Below are positions 26,780 to 39,200 of a stretch of 64,000 nt of DNA, one piece after another. Each line of letters begins with the position of its first letter. Position 1 is the first letter of the stretch. The position numbers were made by a program, and so were the translations under genes. The notes under the pieces were generated by a model. It worked only from the letters and a program-made list of their open reading frames with translations. It had not been told where the DNA came from and searched no databases. Origin of the DNA: Andrena cerasifolii (lineage: Eukaryota; Arthropoda; Insecta; Hymenoptera; Andrenidae); assembly GCF_050908995.1 (NCBI RefSeq), contig NC_135120.1, forward strand, positions 20,163,433 through 20,227,432, written 5' to 3'.

Positions 26780-27734
26780 CGAGGGTAGTCCCAAAAGTAC
26801 CCGACCCAACAAAGAAAGCACGAACAATTTGAAGAAAAAAATATCTTTATTTCTCTACATAGGCTCCTTTTAGCTCGATACACTTTTCCCAGCGATGTTC
26901 AATAGCTTCGATACCCTGTTTATAGCGAGAACCGTCGAGCTCCTCATAATAGCCACGAACCGCCAGACTCCACCTCTTCATTGTTGGCAAATCTTTTACC
27001 ACCGAGCGATTTTTTCAAGTTTGGAAATAGAAAATAGTCCGAGGGGGCTAAATCTGGCGAATAGGGTGCGCGAGGAAGCAATTCGAACTTTAACTCATTG
27101 ATTTTGGCCATCGCGATAACGGATGTGTGAACTGGTGCATTGCCTTGATGAAACAAAACTTTCTTTTTCGCCAAATGCGGCTGTTTTTCCTTGATTTTTT
27201 CACTCAAACGCTGCAATAAGTTCGCATAATACTCGCCGTTGATTGTTTTTCCTTTCTGAAGATAATCAATGAGAATTATCCCACGCGCATCCCAAAAAAC
27301 TGACGCCATGACCTTGCCTGCAGATGGAACTGTCTTCGCCTTCTTTGCAGTCGATTCTCCCCTCTCAGTCCATTGTTTTTACTGTTCCTTCGTTTCAGGT
27401 GTGCAGTGATGGACCCGTGTTTCATCCATGGTTATGAATCGACGCAAAAACTCGGCTTTATTCCTGTGAAACACCGCCAAACACTCGATTGAAACATCTT
27501 TGCGACGCTGTTTTTGTTCGACTGTGAGCAAACGCGGCACCCATCTTGCGCACAGCTTTCTCGTGTCCAAATTTTCAATCAATATGCGATGTACAGCACT
27601 TTTTGAAATGCCTATCAAGTCTGCTAACTCGCGCACTTTCTCGAGATACAAAAAATATGGAGAAATCAGGAACACTATTTCGAATATAGTAACTTTGCAA
27701 ATAACAACTGCCCTCTATACGTCAACTACCCTCG
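26780..27734 (-). mobile_element. Degenerate mariner-family transposon
   Basis: Terminal inverted repeats read CGAGGGTAGTCCCAAAAG at the left and CTACCCTCG at the right. TA dinucleotides at 26778-26779 and 27735-27736 are the expected mariner target duplication. The element is 955 bases against roughly 1.3 kb for an intact mariner. The shortfall corresponds to the first part of the transposase gene. The minus-strand pseudogene occupies most of the interior. Confidence 0.9.
26847..27675 (-). pseudogene. Broken mariner (DD34D) transposase
   Basis: Read from the minus strand, it starts at the second helix-turn-helix (VRELADLIGISKSAVHRIL), so the first DNA-binding helix region is deleted. It continues through the catalytic core, with the first Asp in TMDETRVHH and the third in APSDYFLFP. 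The second catalytic Asp is replaced by Gly in FHQGNAPVH. A TAA stop interrupts the frame at 27379-27381. Near 26957-26966 a one-base insertion shifts the frame, and the normal C-terminal sequence continues in the next frame to a TAA at 26847-26849. The substitution, stop, frameshift and 5' deletion together make it inactive. Confidence 0.9.
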
Positions 27735-27736
27735 TA

Positions 27737-29171
27737 AGGTGTTCCGCACTCCGTCAGAACAGGTGCTCGTTCTCAGCTCGGTCTCAGCGAAATTAGAATC
27801 GGTCGGTACCAGGGCAAGTTGCTCTTTTCTCCTTCGCGCTTCTTCCGTCCCCTGATTCACGGCCGCGACATCTTTTTATCCCCCGATTTCTGTCCCCATC
27901 CGACGCGGCTGTTCGTCATGCCGCAGCGACCCCCGACGCAGGCAGACCGCGTCCCTTTCTTCCCCAGCTTTCGCGTGTCAAATATTTGCGAAGCCCCGGG
28001 CCGGGGCACGATCTTTCTCGAGATTACACGGGGAATGCGGGTGATCAGAAGTTCGTCGTTCAGGCGGAGAGAGGAAAGACGGATCAGGGGTGAAGTGGGG
28101 ATGGTAGCGGAACGGTGGCTTCCAGCGAGGATCGGCCTCGAGGCCGGAAAACGCCCTCGATGCCTGCAGCAGGAGAATCGTTTTGTAATTGATAGGAGTG
28201 TTTGTTCGCGTTTGTAAATACCATTCCATTAGTGCTGCCGCGAGTACGAACTACACGAACTTCTCCGCACACCAAAGTTCCGAGCTCCTTTAATTGTCGA
28301 CGGGGCTACCAGCAGCACCCACGCGGGATCCGGAAGTGAGAGAAATTGAGTGCCTCTATCGTCTCGCCCCTTCCTTCCCATTTTGCAACTGTTCTCCAGC
28401 ATCTTGTTCCTCGGGTTTCTCTTTGCCGTACCATTTTTTTTCTCCCTTCTCACTTCACTCTTTCGACTTCCCCTCTATTCCGTTCCTTAACCCTCTCTGG
28501 TCTACTAGGTACATGCTGTTCCTCTCTGTTAATCAACGCTCCCCAACTCTCTCTCTCTCTCTCATTCAGGTGAACAGTCTACCGTGCCGTCTCGCAAACA
28601 CGATCGCAGCCGTGGAATTACACGTGTCGCAACTCTCCGTGTTCCCAAGGAAAATGCACATGCACCCAGCCGAACCTCCCCGTGCGCACACAATCGGGTA
28701 TCGCCGGCAGGCTAACTCGATGGATTATGCGGCTAATTTCTAAAGTGCTCCGTCAGCCTCCCTGAATTATGCGCTACCGGCCTTAACGTCCCGACAGTCG
28801 GCCGATCGATTAATATCGGTCGTAAGGTTACCTCTGTCTGCGCCGCGCCGTCCGACCCCCGCACAACCTTATCGGCCATGTCCCTCGATTTGTCGGAGCG
28901 ACGCATACGTTCGCGCATCATACCGGAAATTCTCCAGAATCGAGCCCTCCCACGGACAATTCCGGTTTAAGGAGCGACCGACTGGGTTCACCCTCAGATT
29001 TGCATAACAGGAAGGATTTCCCCGGGAATCGCAATGATTCGTGAACGGAATGATAACGTTCTAGAGATGTACTGGAAACTGCTTGCACGGGTCTTTATTT
29101 CTTGGCCCTGAAGAGGTATGTTGGTTTGAAAATTACACGGGGAGGGGTATCGTGACAATTAGTGGGTTAGG
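27737..29171. other. Intergenic, no gene supported
   Basis: CpG- and pyrimidine-rich DNA with a short (TC)n run near 28548-28563. The overlapping frames at 27819-28743 have low-complexity Ser/Pro/Phe composition, typical of pyrimidine tracts rather than genes. Confidence 0.35.
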
Positions 29172-29179
29172 TGTAGGGA

Positions 29180-29343
29180 CAGGGATGGTCAAACCTTTTA
29201 TTTAAATAAAAATTCGAATAACGAATAAAAGTTTAAAAAATAATAATAATAATGTCAGCTTGGGTTAACCAACGAATAACGAATAATTGTTTTAACTTTT
29301 GTCATTCGAAATTTTATTTAAATAAAAATTTTGCCCATCTTTC
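29180..29343. mobile_element. Probable small hAT-type MITE
   Basis: The left end is CAGGGATGGTCAAAC and the right end, reverse-complemented, is GAAAGATGGGCAAAA (10 of the first 14 match). Flanking octamers TGTAGGGA and TGTAGGGG differ at one base and are a plausible old 8-bp duplication. Both sides share TTTTATTTAAATAAAAATT internally. Confidence 0.6.
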
Positions 29344-29414
29344 TGTAGGGGTATGCATCCATCGATTGCTTTGCAATTTACGGAGAATGTAAGGTAGTTA
29401 CCTACTGTTGAAGG

Positions 29415-29694
29415 CAGGGATTGTAACTCGCCCGGAGCGGGTTACTAGTAACATAAGACAGTCTGGTTCAGACAGCCACTTAACGTACTCTGGTTATTCT
29501 TGACAATCTTTATGAATTTTTTACTCAATGAATAACAAATACCTATAATCGTGCAAAACTTTTTACATAATATTCATCTACTTGTGCCCTGCTCAATTTT
29601 TCAGCCAGATGACCAGAGTACCCCCTTAAGTGGCTGTCTGGACTAGATTGTCTTATGTTACTAGTAACCGGCTCCGAGCGGGTTACAATCCCTG
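29415..29694. mobile_element. Palindromic hAT-type MITE
   Basis: The left end CAGGGATTGTAACTCG and right end (GGGTTACAATCCCTG) are inverted, and the arms pair over about 110 bases with a short centre near 29520-29590. Flanking octamers GTTGAAGG (29407-29414) and GTTGGAGG (29695-29702) match at seven of eight positions, consistent with a hAT duplication. It has no ORF. Confidence 0.8.
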
Positions 29695-29702
29695 GTTGGA
29701 GG

Positions 29703-32700
29703 TGTTGAACGCTAGATTTCTGAGAGCTTTAATTAATTAGGATTGCAGTGAAATATTGAGTGGAATCTAGTGATTTAGGAACGCTGTTATCCGTGACAGT
29801 GGTCTAGGTGTCGACGGCTTCGTTTTGAACAGTGGATATTCTAGATATTGTTTGCTCTACAAAGGTGACGAAACGCTTTTCTCTCTGCATTGAATATTTA
29901 CGATTCCCGTCAGTTACAGTCGCGGAGTTTGACGAAACACGCTGCAAGGGAAAAATAATCGATGAATAGAAAGAGGAATAGCCATAAACAAAAGGTGGAT
30001 CGTTTTATTTCGACAGGGTATCCGAGCCGTCGTAGCCGTAGCCGGGTTTTCGCACCCGTGGAAACGAACGCGCGATTTTATTCGCGCAATTTCGAAGCAG
30101 CTCGAGCGGGAACGTCATCTCGGGTTGGAATTTTACGACTGATCACTCAGCGAGACGTCGTTTCGGTCGCCTTCTATCGCAGGTCTTGTCGCAAAAAAAA
30201 AAAAGGGAAAACGAAATTCCACTTGCGTATTCTTCTCTCCCCTGGGCGAGATAGAGGTCGAGATTTTACAGCGAGCGTGGGAGCCGCTGTAAAATCTTTG
30301 TTTCGACAGGATCTTCGTACATACAGAACGCTGTCCACCGGGTAATCGAGTCAGCGGAATCGTGCCCATCCTTTTGCGTCTGTCAACGAAAACCAACCAT
30401 TGAACGGGAATTATGCGTGCTTCGACGGAGCATGTTTAAACACTTGTTGTTTACTAAATTCTTATGACAGCGAGACGGGTTATTCAAATTGAAACACTTA
30501 CAGGTGATCTTCTTATCCTAAGTGAAGAGTCCTTGTGGAAAACACGAAGTGCAAAAATTAAAAAGGAAAAAAAAAATTATCGGGAAATATTCTACGTATC
30601 AATGGTAATACTATAGTATAGTATTTGAATTTTGCACTTACAGTGTTTTCAAAATTTTTACTGCTCCACCGCTCCAAATTTGTTTGTTATTTGAACTTTT
30701 TTTCATTTTTATAAGAGCAGACGAATGAAGTGTTTTCAATAAATAACAATTCTCAATTTTTCATTATTGAAAAAATATAATATCGTAGGGCCGCGCAGCC
30801 CGGTGTTAAGGAGGCGTAGTACTTTCTTTGCCCGAAAATTAAGCATTCGTTATGAATTTTTTTCTATATGAAAATTAAAAGCTAGAAAGATGGGCTTTGT
30901 CGCAAATGAAAGATCACTGTTTGAAAGTATTAAAAGAATTTTTATTTAAAAAAAAGCAGCTGGAGCTGAGGAGGAGCGAAGCTGGAGCAAGTATTTTGAT
31001 GTCGGAGCGGAGCAGTAGCGGAGCAAATAAAAAATTGGTCTGCTCCAATCGCCTGCTCTTCAATTCTATGTGCATGAATCGATTTTTACCACTTTTACAT
31101 CTTGTGGTGAATTTCGTTTGATCCATATTTGATGGCTATCCGTTGGCAACTATGGATCGTATCATGGATAAGTTCCTTTCCTATTAAAAAGGAAAAGTAT
31201 CAAGCTGTATAGATCCGATATCCCGTTAACGTTGAAAGTTGGCGGTATTATAAACAACGCATCTTTCGTAAATACTTAAATGTCGAGGGTCGTTGATTGA
31301 CTAAATCCCCCCTCCTCGTCATGGGAAAATTGTCGTTGCCGTGGATCGCTCGCTCGCAGAGACGCCGGTGCTCCGAGTGAAACCTACACCCCGCCACATA
31401 ACGAGCTCCGCAATATTTGTCCTGGCAATGAGTAATTAAAATGCAAATTACGAGTCGCGAGTAAATATGTTCGCACGAGTCGTGCCAAATGCAGCCGCGA
31501 TCGCTAGGATTGCCCTTTCAGCGGGACCCGATAACGCCCCCGCGTTTCTGCCGTTTGGTGTTTTCAACCCCGGCCGGGGTGGATGTTGGCTCGTTTTCGG
31601 GAAACAATTAAACGAACAATTTACACGCTCGTATTTTTTCGAGCATCCCCACCGAGACGCGAGCGTTATCATTTAATCCGCTTTTGTTGCGGCGGGAAAG
31701 GGGACAGCGAGTAGCGATTGCGAATTAATGGCCTTCGATTATCGATTTGTTTCGATTAGAACGCGCCTGTCAACAATTTATTTTGCTCTGAATGATAGGG
31801 TTCGGGTTGCCGCGAACGACACTGTTATTCCGAACAACAGGGAGCGGCTCCTCGCAGAATTTCCCATCAGCAGTGGATCGCACGGCGAAAGACAAAGTGC
31901 CACAGTCGCGTGACTCTGTGTATCGTTAGTACAGTGCGTAAACCTCGTAACGATCCGCAAATTCTCATTCCACGGCTTACGCCGAATCCGCTCTTTCTCC
32001 TTCCGTTCACCAGCCGCCTCTTCCTCCCGCTCCCCCCCCCTGTGTCTTCGCCCTTTCGCTGCCTCCTTGTCTGTCTTCGCGCCAGGCAACCCCATTTTAC
32101 GGTCCCCAGCCACCCTCCTGGACTCGAAACTCGCGGCATTACAGAGCCTGGTAATTACTGCGGTTCTGATTACCGCCGGAGACGAAGGGAGATAATTGCG
32201 TGCGACGTATCCGCTGGCGCGACACTCTAACTGCACGAAAATAATGTTACGCCCCCTTCCTCCTTGCACGACCTTCCTCGATATTGGACTGGCTTCGAGC
32301 GCTGGCTATCGGTTAATCAAACTCTAGAAACGATAAAGCACTAACTAGTACGTGCAGAAATTTCGAATCTTCTGTAGCTTCCACATCGCGTTCATTTGAA
32401 TCCTAACGAAGACAGCTGGGAGGGCTGTTTCGCGAGAATTGCTATCTTTTCTAATTAGAAGCTTAAATTAAGGGAAACGAGGGCGCGAATGTGTGCGTGC
32501 TGAGGAACAAAAGTAACCGCGAAAAGGAGAAGGCATATGATTTAATTTACAATTTAATTTACGATTTAATTCAATATTGTTTTCTGTTTATAAGTACGCG
32601 TTTTTTAAGCGAAAAGAAGGTAGGTCCAGAACAGAATCTGCTGCACAATAAAGCACTCAGTGTTTACGTAAACTCTGTACAACAAGTATGGCGACAAGCT

Positions 32701-33099
32701 TCCTCGTCGAAGTCACGTGTCACTGTGTACGTGGACGTTGTAATTACAAGTGTGCCGTGTTGGTCACGGCCGGTTGGGATTCATTTGGCGACCAGTAATA
32801 GAAAAGCGGGGTGCAAGTTCAGAACTCGAACCTTATCGAGAGAAGACTGGTTGGCCGGATGCGAGAACGGTTTCGCGGCTAGCCATCCAGTTCCGTGAGG
32901 TTGGGGTAAACCTGCTGGTCGCCTCCCAGAGGCCTTGTAGTCGGAAATAGAATGTGGTATATACCTACGGTTGATAGTGTAACTCTAACCGATGCTTCCG
33001 GGGTGCTATCGATAACACCTTGCATTCCACTTACATTTTATTTACAAGTTTACCAATTCAGTCTTTTTAACGTCTGTTCCTTCCTACTATTAATGAGAA
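29703..33099. other. Intergenic, no gene supported
   Basis: There is an imperfect inverted arrangement of GGAGC-rich repeats around 30660-31040, possibly a decayed element, and a short tandem TTTAATTTACAA-like run at 32540-32570. Open frames are short or overlap on both strands, and none carries a domain I recognise. Confidence 0.35.
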
Positions 33100-33350
33100 G
33101 GGGAGACCGGGGCAAAGTGGGACGAAAAATGTTTGAAGGCGAATAAAAATTTTCCCTTTCGATAAAAATGTGTGAAAATAGATTTATAATATAATTTGAA
33201 CATTGCTATTGATAAATTACGAATATCAATACTTAAAATAAACTTAAAGTATATTAAAATTCAACTTGAAAAGAAAATGCACAAACGACCACTTTACCCC
33301 ATATATGGGGTAAAGTGAGCTACTCTCTGGGGTAAAGTGAGCAGAAATAA
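33100..33350. mobile_element. Fragment of the GGGGAGACCGGGGC family
   Basis: It begins GGGGAGACCGGGGCAAAGTG, the terminal motif shared with the elements at 1546 and 61330. Internally, TTACCCCATATATGGGGTAA at about 33294-33313 is a perfect palindrome, followed by a further GGGGTAAAGTGAGC. I find no matching right end, so the far boundary is arbitrary and the copy may be truncated. Confidence 0.55.
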
Positions 33351-35692
33351 AATACGTGTCTTAATGAAGGATATAATTATAAAATCAACTTTATTAGAAC
33401 TTTTAAACTATTTTTTTTTAAATATAATTCATTAATACAAGCTTAATGTTAATAATTTGTACTTTGTAACTTTGTACTTTGTGTTACTAACCTAAACTCA
33501 TTTTCTTCTGAAAATGTGCTTTTAAAGGAACTTTGTTTACATGAACAGTCTGACATATTATAAATAAAACAAATACATACATAATTTTTAATAAAATACG
33601 TACTTATAATTTATTGACGTAATGAAAAAAATGAATTCATTTATTAACGTAATGAATGAAATGAATTTATATTACCTATATATTGAAAGTAATTATTTGC
33701 GAGGACGCTGGAACCACCACGCCGCGTCGTTTCCCAGGTAGCTGACAGGTTAGGTTACTGCAATGAGTCTTTCACTTTGGATAAGAAGTTATACCTGCAC
33801 AGGCTTGCCCATTTTTAAATTTTTTGGTCCATGCACCAAGGTAATCCTTGTAAAAGGCTTTGTCTTCCCGCCTCGTCTGCCCCACTGGTGACAAACTACT
33901 GCGCGGGATATGCAGCGGAGCTATGAGCATCATATTTCCCACCCTACGAATCAGTTCTTAAGGTTTCAAGGAATGCGCCAAGAAATACTGGTTAGCTCAT
34001 ATACCAAAGTGCCCATAAAAGTCTAAATTCCGTGGTACGTAAAGTTTAAACGCGGAAATTATTCAGGTCCCCGCGAATATATTTAGTTAACGACCGTTCT
34101 GTTGACTACCGCCAGGCACTAACTACTTAACTTAAGACATTAACTCTTTATATACCGAAAGAGAATTGCTCGATACCGCCTAGAAATCTCTCCTTCCGGT
34201 ACTCGATATTCAAACTTCCATTCAAACCACCCTCCTTCCATCCACTGTCTTTCCTCTGCTTCTGCGTTTCGTATTACCTATCCGCATTCCCCGCTTCATT
34301 TCTAAAACCAGAACAATCTTCCACGCACGTGTCACGTGTCTCGCCTCTCCTTAATTCCCATTGAGCTAACTTTCACGCGAGTCATGACAGACTTCCCTAA
34401 ACATTACCTCGTCTCCCCTCTGTATCCAACGTCCCCCCCTTTTCGCCTTCCATACAGATTCCTGAGCATGCACTCAGGGCGTAGAAGCCACCCCAAGGAG
34501 CGTGTCTGTCGTACGTAGGCCTTTCAATCCCCCCAATTGACTTTGCGGAGGCAAGTTAATCGTATGTCTATTTGCGTCGAGCAAGAATTCCGCGCGCATC
34601 GGCGTCGCCGTCGTCATCGTCGTCGCGTGAGGAATTCCGTATTAAAAGTTTACCCCGCCGTAACGACCAGTCGCTCGCGGGAAAGAGGAGGAATTCCGTT
34701 ATGGGACCGAGGGCTACCAGGAATTCCCCGTTGCGTAGGTTATCCGCGGACTGGACGACGCCTCGTTGTCGACGTAATAAAAAAACTGGACCCACGGACT
34801 TTCACCTCGACGAAAGCGCGACACCTTTGTCACCGTACCCCCTGGCCGGTGGCGGGCCCTTGTTCGCCGGGACTGGTCGATTTTAATAAAGATACATCGC
34901 GGAACAGCACCGCCAACTCCATTTCGGCGTTGCTCCGCACGCAATTCTTTTGTTTTTCCCCCATCCCGATGGATGTTTCGCCGTTTAATTGGGGAGATTG
35001 TTTTTTCTTCTATTCCCACGCTTTCGCTCTGATTGTTCCAGGGAATCCTCCGGCCACCGCTAACTGGGCATTTTTCGGTCGAATCGTATTTACGCTGTTG
35101 ATCCAGCAACGTTAATCTATTGGTAGAAGTACGACGAGGGATCCGCAGCGACGTTCTGCGATTCGAGGAAATTGTTTTGCGCTGAAACATCGATTACGAG
35201 TTGCTCATAAATCTCTTCCTCGTGGAAACATTCCTTGGAGGGGATTAGAATTTCTAATGGCATTCTAGTCGTCATATTTTCATGTAAAGTGGCTTCAAGT
35301 CTTTCGAAGTCAGAGCGGAGGATTGGCGGCGTCTATCACGGCCATAAATTGGCAACTTTGCGCGCTGTCGGGTTGAATTTTGGAAAAATTCTGCCTCGGT
35401 GATGGCGCGCAACATGCCGGCGGCGAGCGTGGGAGGTAGAAACACAAAAGGCAGTTGCCCCGGGGTCCGATGTAACGAAGGCCGTTGTTCGTGCAATATC
35501 GTATTGTTTTACAGTAGCGTGCTAGCAGCCGTATTGTTCGCAAGTCGCTTTAAACATCCATGGTGTAAATAAGCCAATATTCGCATTCAGAAGTCGCGAG
35601 CTTGACGCGACGAGGCTTCTTTCTGCTTAGAATCCGAGATCGTGCGTCCCGTTAAATATGAATTTTCATAAACCCTAGTATACTCCCTTCTA
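33351..35692. other. Intergenic, no gene supported
   Basis: AT-rich to about 33700, then mixed and CpG-rich. A 192-codon frame at 34537-35115 overlaps two frames on the minus strand and shows no family resemblance. Confidence 0.35.
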
Positions 35693-36224
35693 CACTGCCC
35701 GAAATTACCATAAAGCCACCGTGTTTATTGGTAAAATCTTATGCTTATTCCATACTATTGATAACTTTGTGTATCATACCATTTTGGGAGAGTTAAAAAA
35801 CAGCATATAAATCGGTTGGAATAATAGAAGTAACATTTATTTAAAAGAAACATAAAAATAGAATTTGACAAGGAACAAAGTGCGAAATATCTATAAAGCC
35901 ACTTGCTTTTTAAATAAATAAAATCCCCAAATGGGGATCGTGGCAGCTAATGGGTTAATATAGAAATAAAGAAAAAACTATTGTTAATTTTGATTTTATT
36001 TATTTAAAAAGCAAGTGGCTTTATAGAAATTTCGCACTTTGTTCCTCGTTAAATTCTATTTTTACGTTTTTTTTTTCAAATAAATGTTACTATTATTCCA
36101 ACCGATCCATATGCTGTTTTTTAACTCTCCCAAAATGGTATGGTACACAAAGTTATCAACAGTATGGAATAAGTACAAGATTTTATCAATAAACATGGTG
36201 GCTTTATGGTAATTTCGCGCAGTG
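35693..36224. mobile_element. Long palindromic MITE, ends CACTGCCCGAAATTACC
   Basis: The left end CACTGCCCGAAATTACCAT and right end (GGTAATTTCGCGCAGTG) are inverted with one mismatch. The arms pair over about 240 bases, including TAAAGCCACTTGCTTTTTAA and its complement around the centre. The frames inside come from the palindrome. The target duplication is unclear: TA precedes the left end, but the right flank reads CAGTA. Confidence 0.8.
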
Positions 36225-39200
36225 CAGTACACTTGCAAAAATGAACGCCAACCATACAATGACACATTAAACTTGTAATTTATCAAGCCATAAACCGAAA
36301 GAATTACCCAACACAAAATTGGCTTCCATTGAACACAAACGCAGGTACCACTCGTCTACACCTCTCCTCGAGCAATCCTCCCCGAGTAGACGTTAAAAGT
36401 TGCAGAAATTCAAATAGATTCCCCCAAGAAAATATCGTGGCTCCCTTGACAATTCGACGGCAGACGGGCGTGCACGTTTCCCCGTCACGAAAACTGAATT
36501 TAAGGGGAGTATTTTCAGTTACGAATTACCTCGAGAGTTGACTCCGGAGCTTTTCAGACATTCAACCCTCGCGCGCCGTCGCAGAATTTTACTTGCAATT
36601 TCTATACCGGCCCCTCCCCGCCGCCGCCGACATTTCGGGGTCGCGCGGCGCATAAAACCGGCTCGTTGGGAAACGTTCACGTAGGGCGAGAGAAGGGAGG
36701 GCGACCGCCCAGGGCTCGGCCCGTGAAACGTGGGGTAGGTACATACGTTACGGCGTTTTATTTCGTCATTGTTTTCCCGGAACTTTTCTGCGAGCAGGCC
36801 GACTTACTATTTCCCTCGGCGCGGCTCCTTTCACCCCCCACCCGATGCGCTGCTCCTCTTTTTTCTCTCGTTCTACCACGCCGCTCCCCCCAGCTACCAC
36901 CTCCCTGTGCCCTTGATTTATTATCCTCGCCGCGTAATACTTGCAAGCTGCGTTGAACGGGCGCGAGAAGTTTGTCGCGAGTTTCTTCACCTGCACGCGA
37001 AAACGATGTATTCATGACGCTTTCTTTCGCTCGCAATAAGCGATAAGTTTTCAGTAGCTTGTACCTCGCGCTCGTTCCTTTCGAGTCACGTTTCTATCAC
37101 GCCCACGTGCGCAGGCGTCAGGCGCGAGGGTGAGAGGAGCATAGGATGGGCGAGAGATTTAAAATCCACGAAGAAGACATAGGTGTAGACGTTTTCGAAA
37201 ATTCGAAAGGGGTCGATGGCAAGCACCGGCTCGCTCTGACACAAGTAGATGATAAAGTGTTGGTACCAGTTTGTCTGCTGTCAAGCTTCAGCAGTCTGAC
37301 GCATAAATTGAGCAGCATCCCAAACTTCCCTTGTACTGTGTTTTTACGGATATCGATCACTCCAGCGGTTTATGCAGGCGATAGCTGCATCGTAGAACTT
37401 GATCTTGCAGTAGACAGTAATGTGGTTCCACGGAGTTAGAATCCTTGGTATCAAGTCCTCTGGATGTCGTCATATTTCTTCCCTTATAAAAGCCAGCATC
37501 ATTTCTTCGTTCCCAGATTTCACCTTTCCCAGTAGAATAACACAGCAATGGTCAGCCACTGGGTTGTCGGCACAAAGTGCACGCTTCCCAAAACGCTTAA
37601 CATTAATTTAAATTAAACCTACTCGCCGCGCGACTTCCATCTCCTCGCTCCTTCATCTATCCATACATAACACAACGAGCAAACAGGTTACTGTCAACAG
37701 GAAGATTAGAAAGTGCAGCGCTTGTTGCCTTCTCCCCTCCCAGTAGAACGACTCGAGCTTCGAGCAGCCGTGAATTCTCCCCCAAGGTGCCTCGCACTTT
37801 TCCCACCCGCTAATGGAACACTTTTTTTATGGCAGGGCGTTTCGTCCGATACTTTGCATTCACGTGGTCGAGCCCGGCGCGATATTCCTGACGGCTTAGG
37901 GGGAATAGAGGGAAATGGAATCCCGTCTGTGGGCTCGTCACGCGCGACAGGAGCCACCAAACGGCGCGGCTCTGCGAGGGTCGTCCAAGTGGAACAGGAG
38001 GGAAGCAGAAGACGGAACGCCAAGGCCTGGCCGGGATTATTTGCGCATCATGCCGCCCGGGTAGCTTTGCCGGAATCTCCGCGATCGTACACATCAATCG
38101 TGGAATCATAAATTTCGAGGGTGACTCGGGTGGCTGCTTAACTGGAGAGCAGACTGCCGTACACTGTTTACATAGACACAGTGCGTGGGATATCGATCGA
38201 GACACCGCGGGACGATGGAATATCTCTGTCCCTGGCGTATGTTTCAGTTTTTACATTATTCACTGGTTTACACGCGTGCAGATCGATGGGGATTCGAGGA
38301 AAGATTTTTCGAATGCCTTGAATCGAAATTGGATTACACACGCTAAGTATCAGAGGAGCATAATCGGGGAAAGCGATGCACGGTGTCGCATTCAATTATT
38401 CCGGTCATACGCGATAGCAAAGGGCAAGCTACCAGGTTCTCTGGAAATGATAGTTCTGGAAATTTCTATCCGCGGCTCCCATATCGAGATTTCCGCTGCC
38501 CGGGCGCGGATATTAAGAATCGATAGCCGAAATATTACGCGCAAGGTCGCGGGATTGAAAATATCGTCCCGGCCGTTGCCCACCTGCTTTTCATACTACA
38601 TTAGGATTCGACCTTTCCTCGGCGGATTTGAAACGTCCGCCCGTACGGGCACGTTCACCAGACGACGTTATCCGCCTCGCAGTTTTAATACCGTGCTTTA
38701 TGATTTATGTATCGAAATACATATTGCATCGGCTCCGCCGGTCGGGGCATTAATGTTGACATTGATTCCGGTACGTTTTCTCGATTTTCAGCGGGAAGGC
38801 ATTTTTGTACTCTGGTCGATGTTAAAAAAAAAAAAAAGAAAAAACTGAAATGGAACAAGTGAAATAATAATACGTACTCTGAAAAATTCAGAGAAACGGT
38901 AAAAGCTACGTTGCCGTTTTCATTGGAACTTAGTTTAAAGCTAACGTAGACTTTAATCGGACTGAAACCGCGCCTAATTACAATCTTATTTAGATCTGAA
39001 TCTGTAGTGGCGAACAGGAGCTGTATCAGCACGGTGTAAGTTGAACGACGAGGTTGTAATTGATAGATACAAGAGACTGTGTGATTAGAGAAGTGGAGTA
39101 AAAGGACCGCTGGTAAAAAGGGAGTCTCTAGTTTGTAATTTAAGCTCTTCTGGATATATCATTGTCATTCGACTGGTTCCACTGCCGGTTACCAGAGACC

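Noticed and set aside
35697..36316. Frames inside the 35693 palindrome as a small membrane protein gene
   Set aside because: The frame on one arm is the complement of the other arm. The hydrophobic appearance comes from AT-rich repeat sequence.
37146..37548. Frames on both strands at 37.1-37.5 kb as possible exons
   Set aside because: Neither strand shows a domain I recognise or splice sites that extend it in phase. Possible old repeat, not supported.
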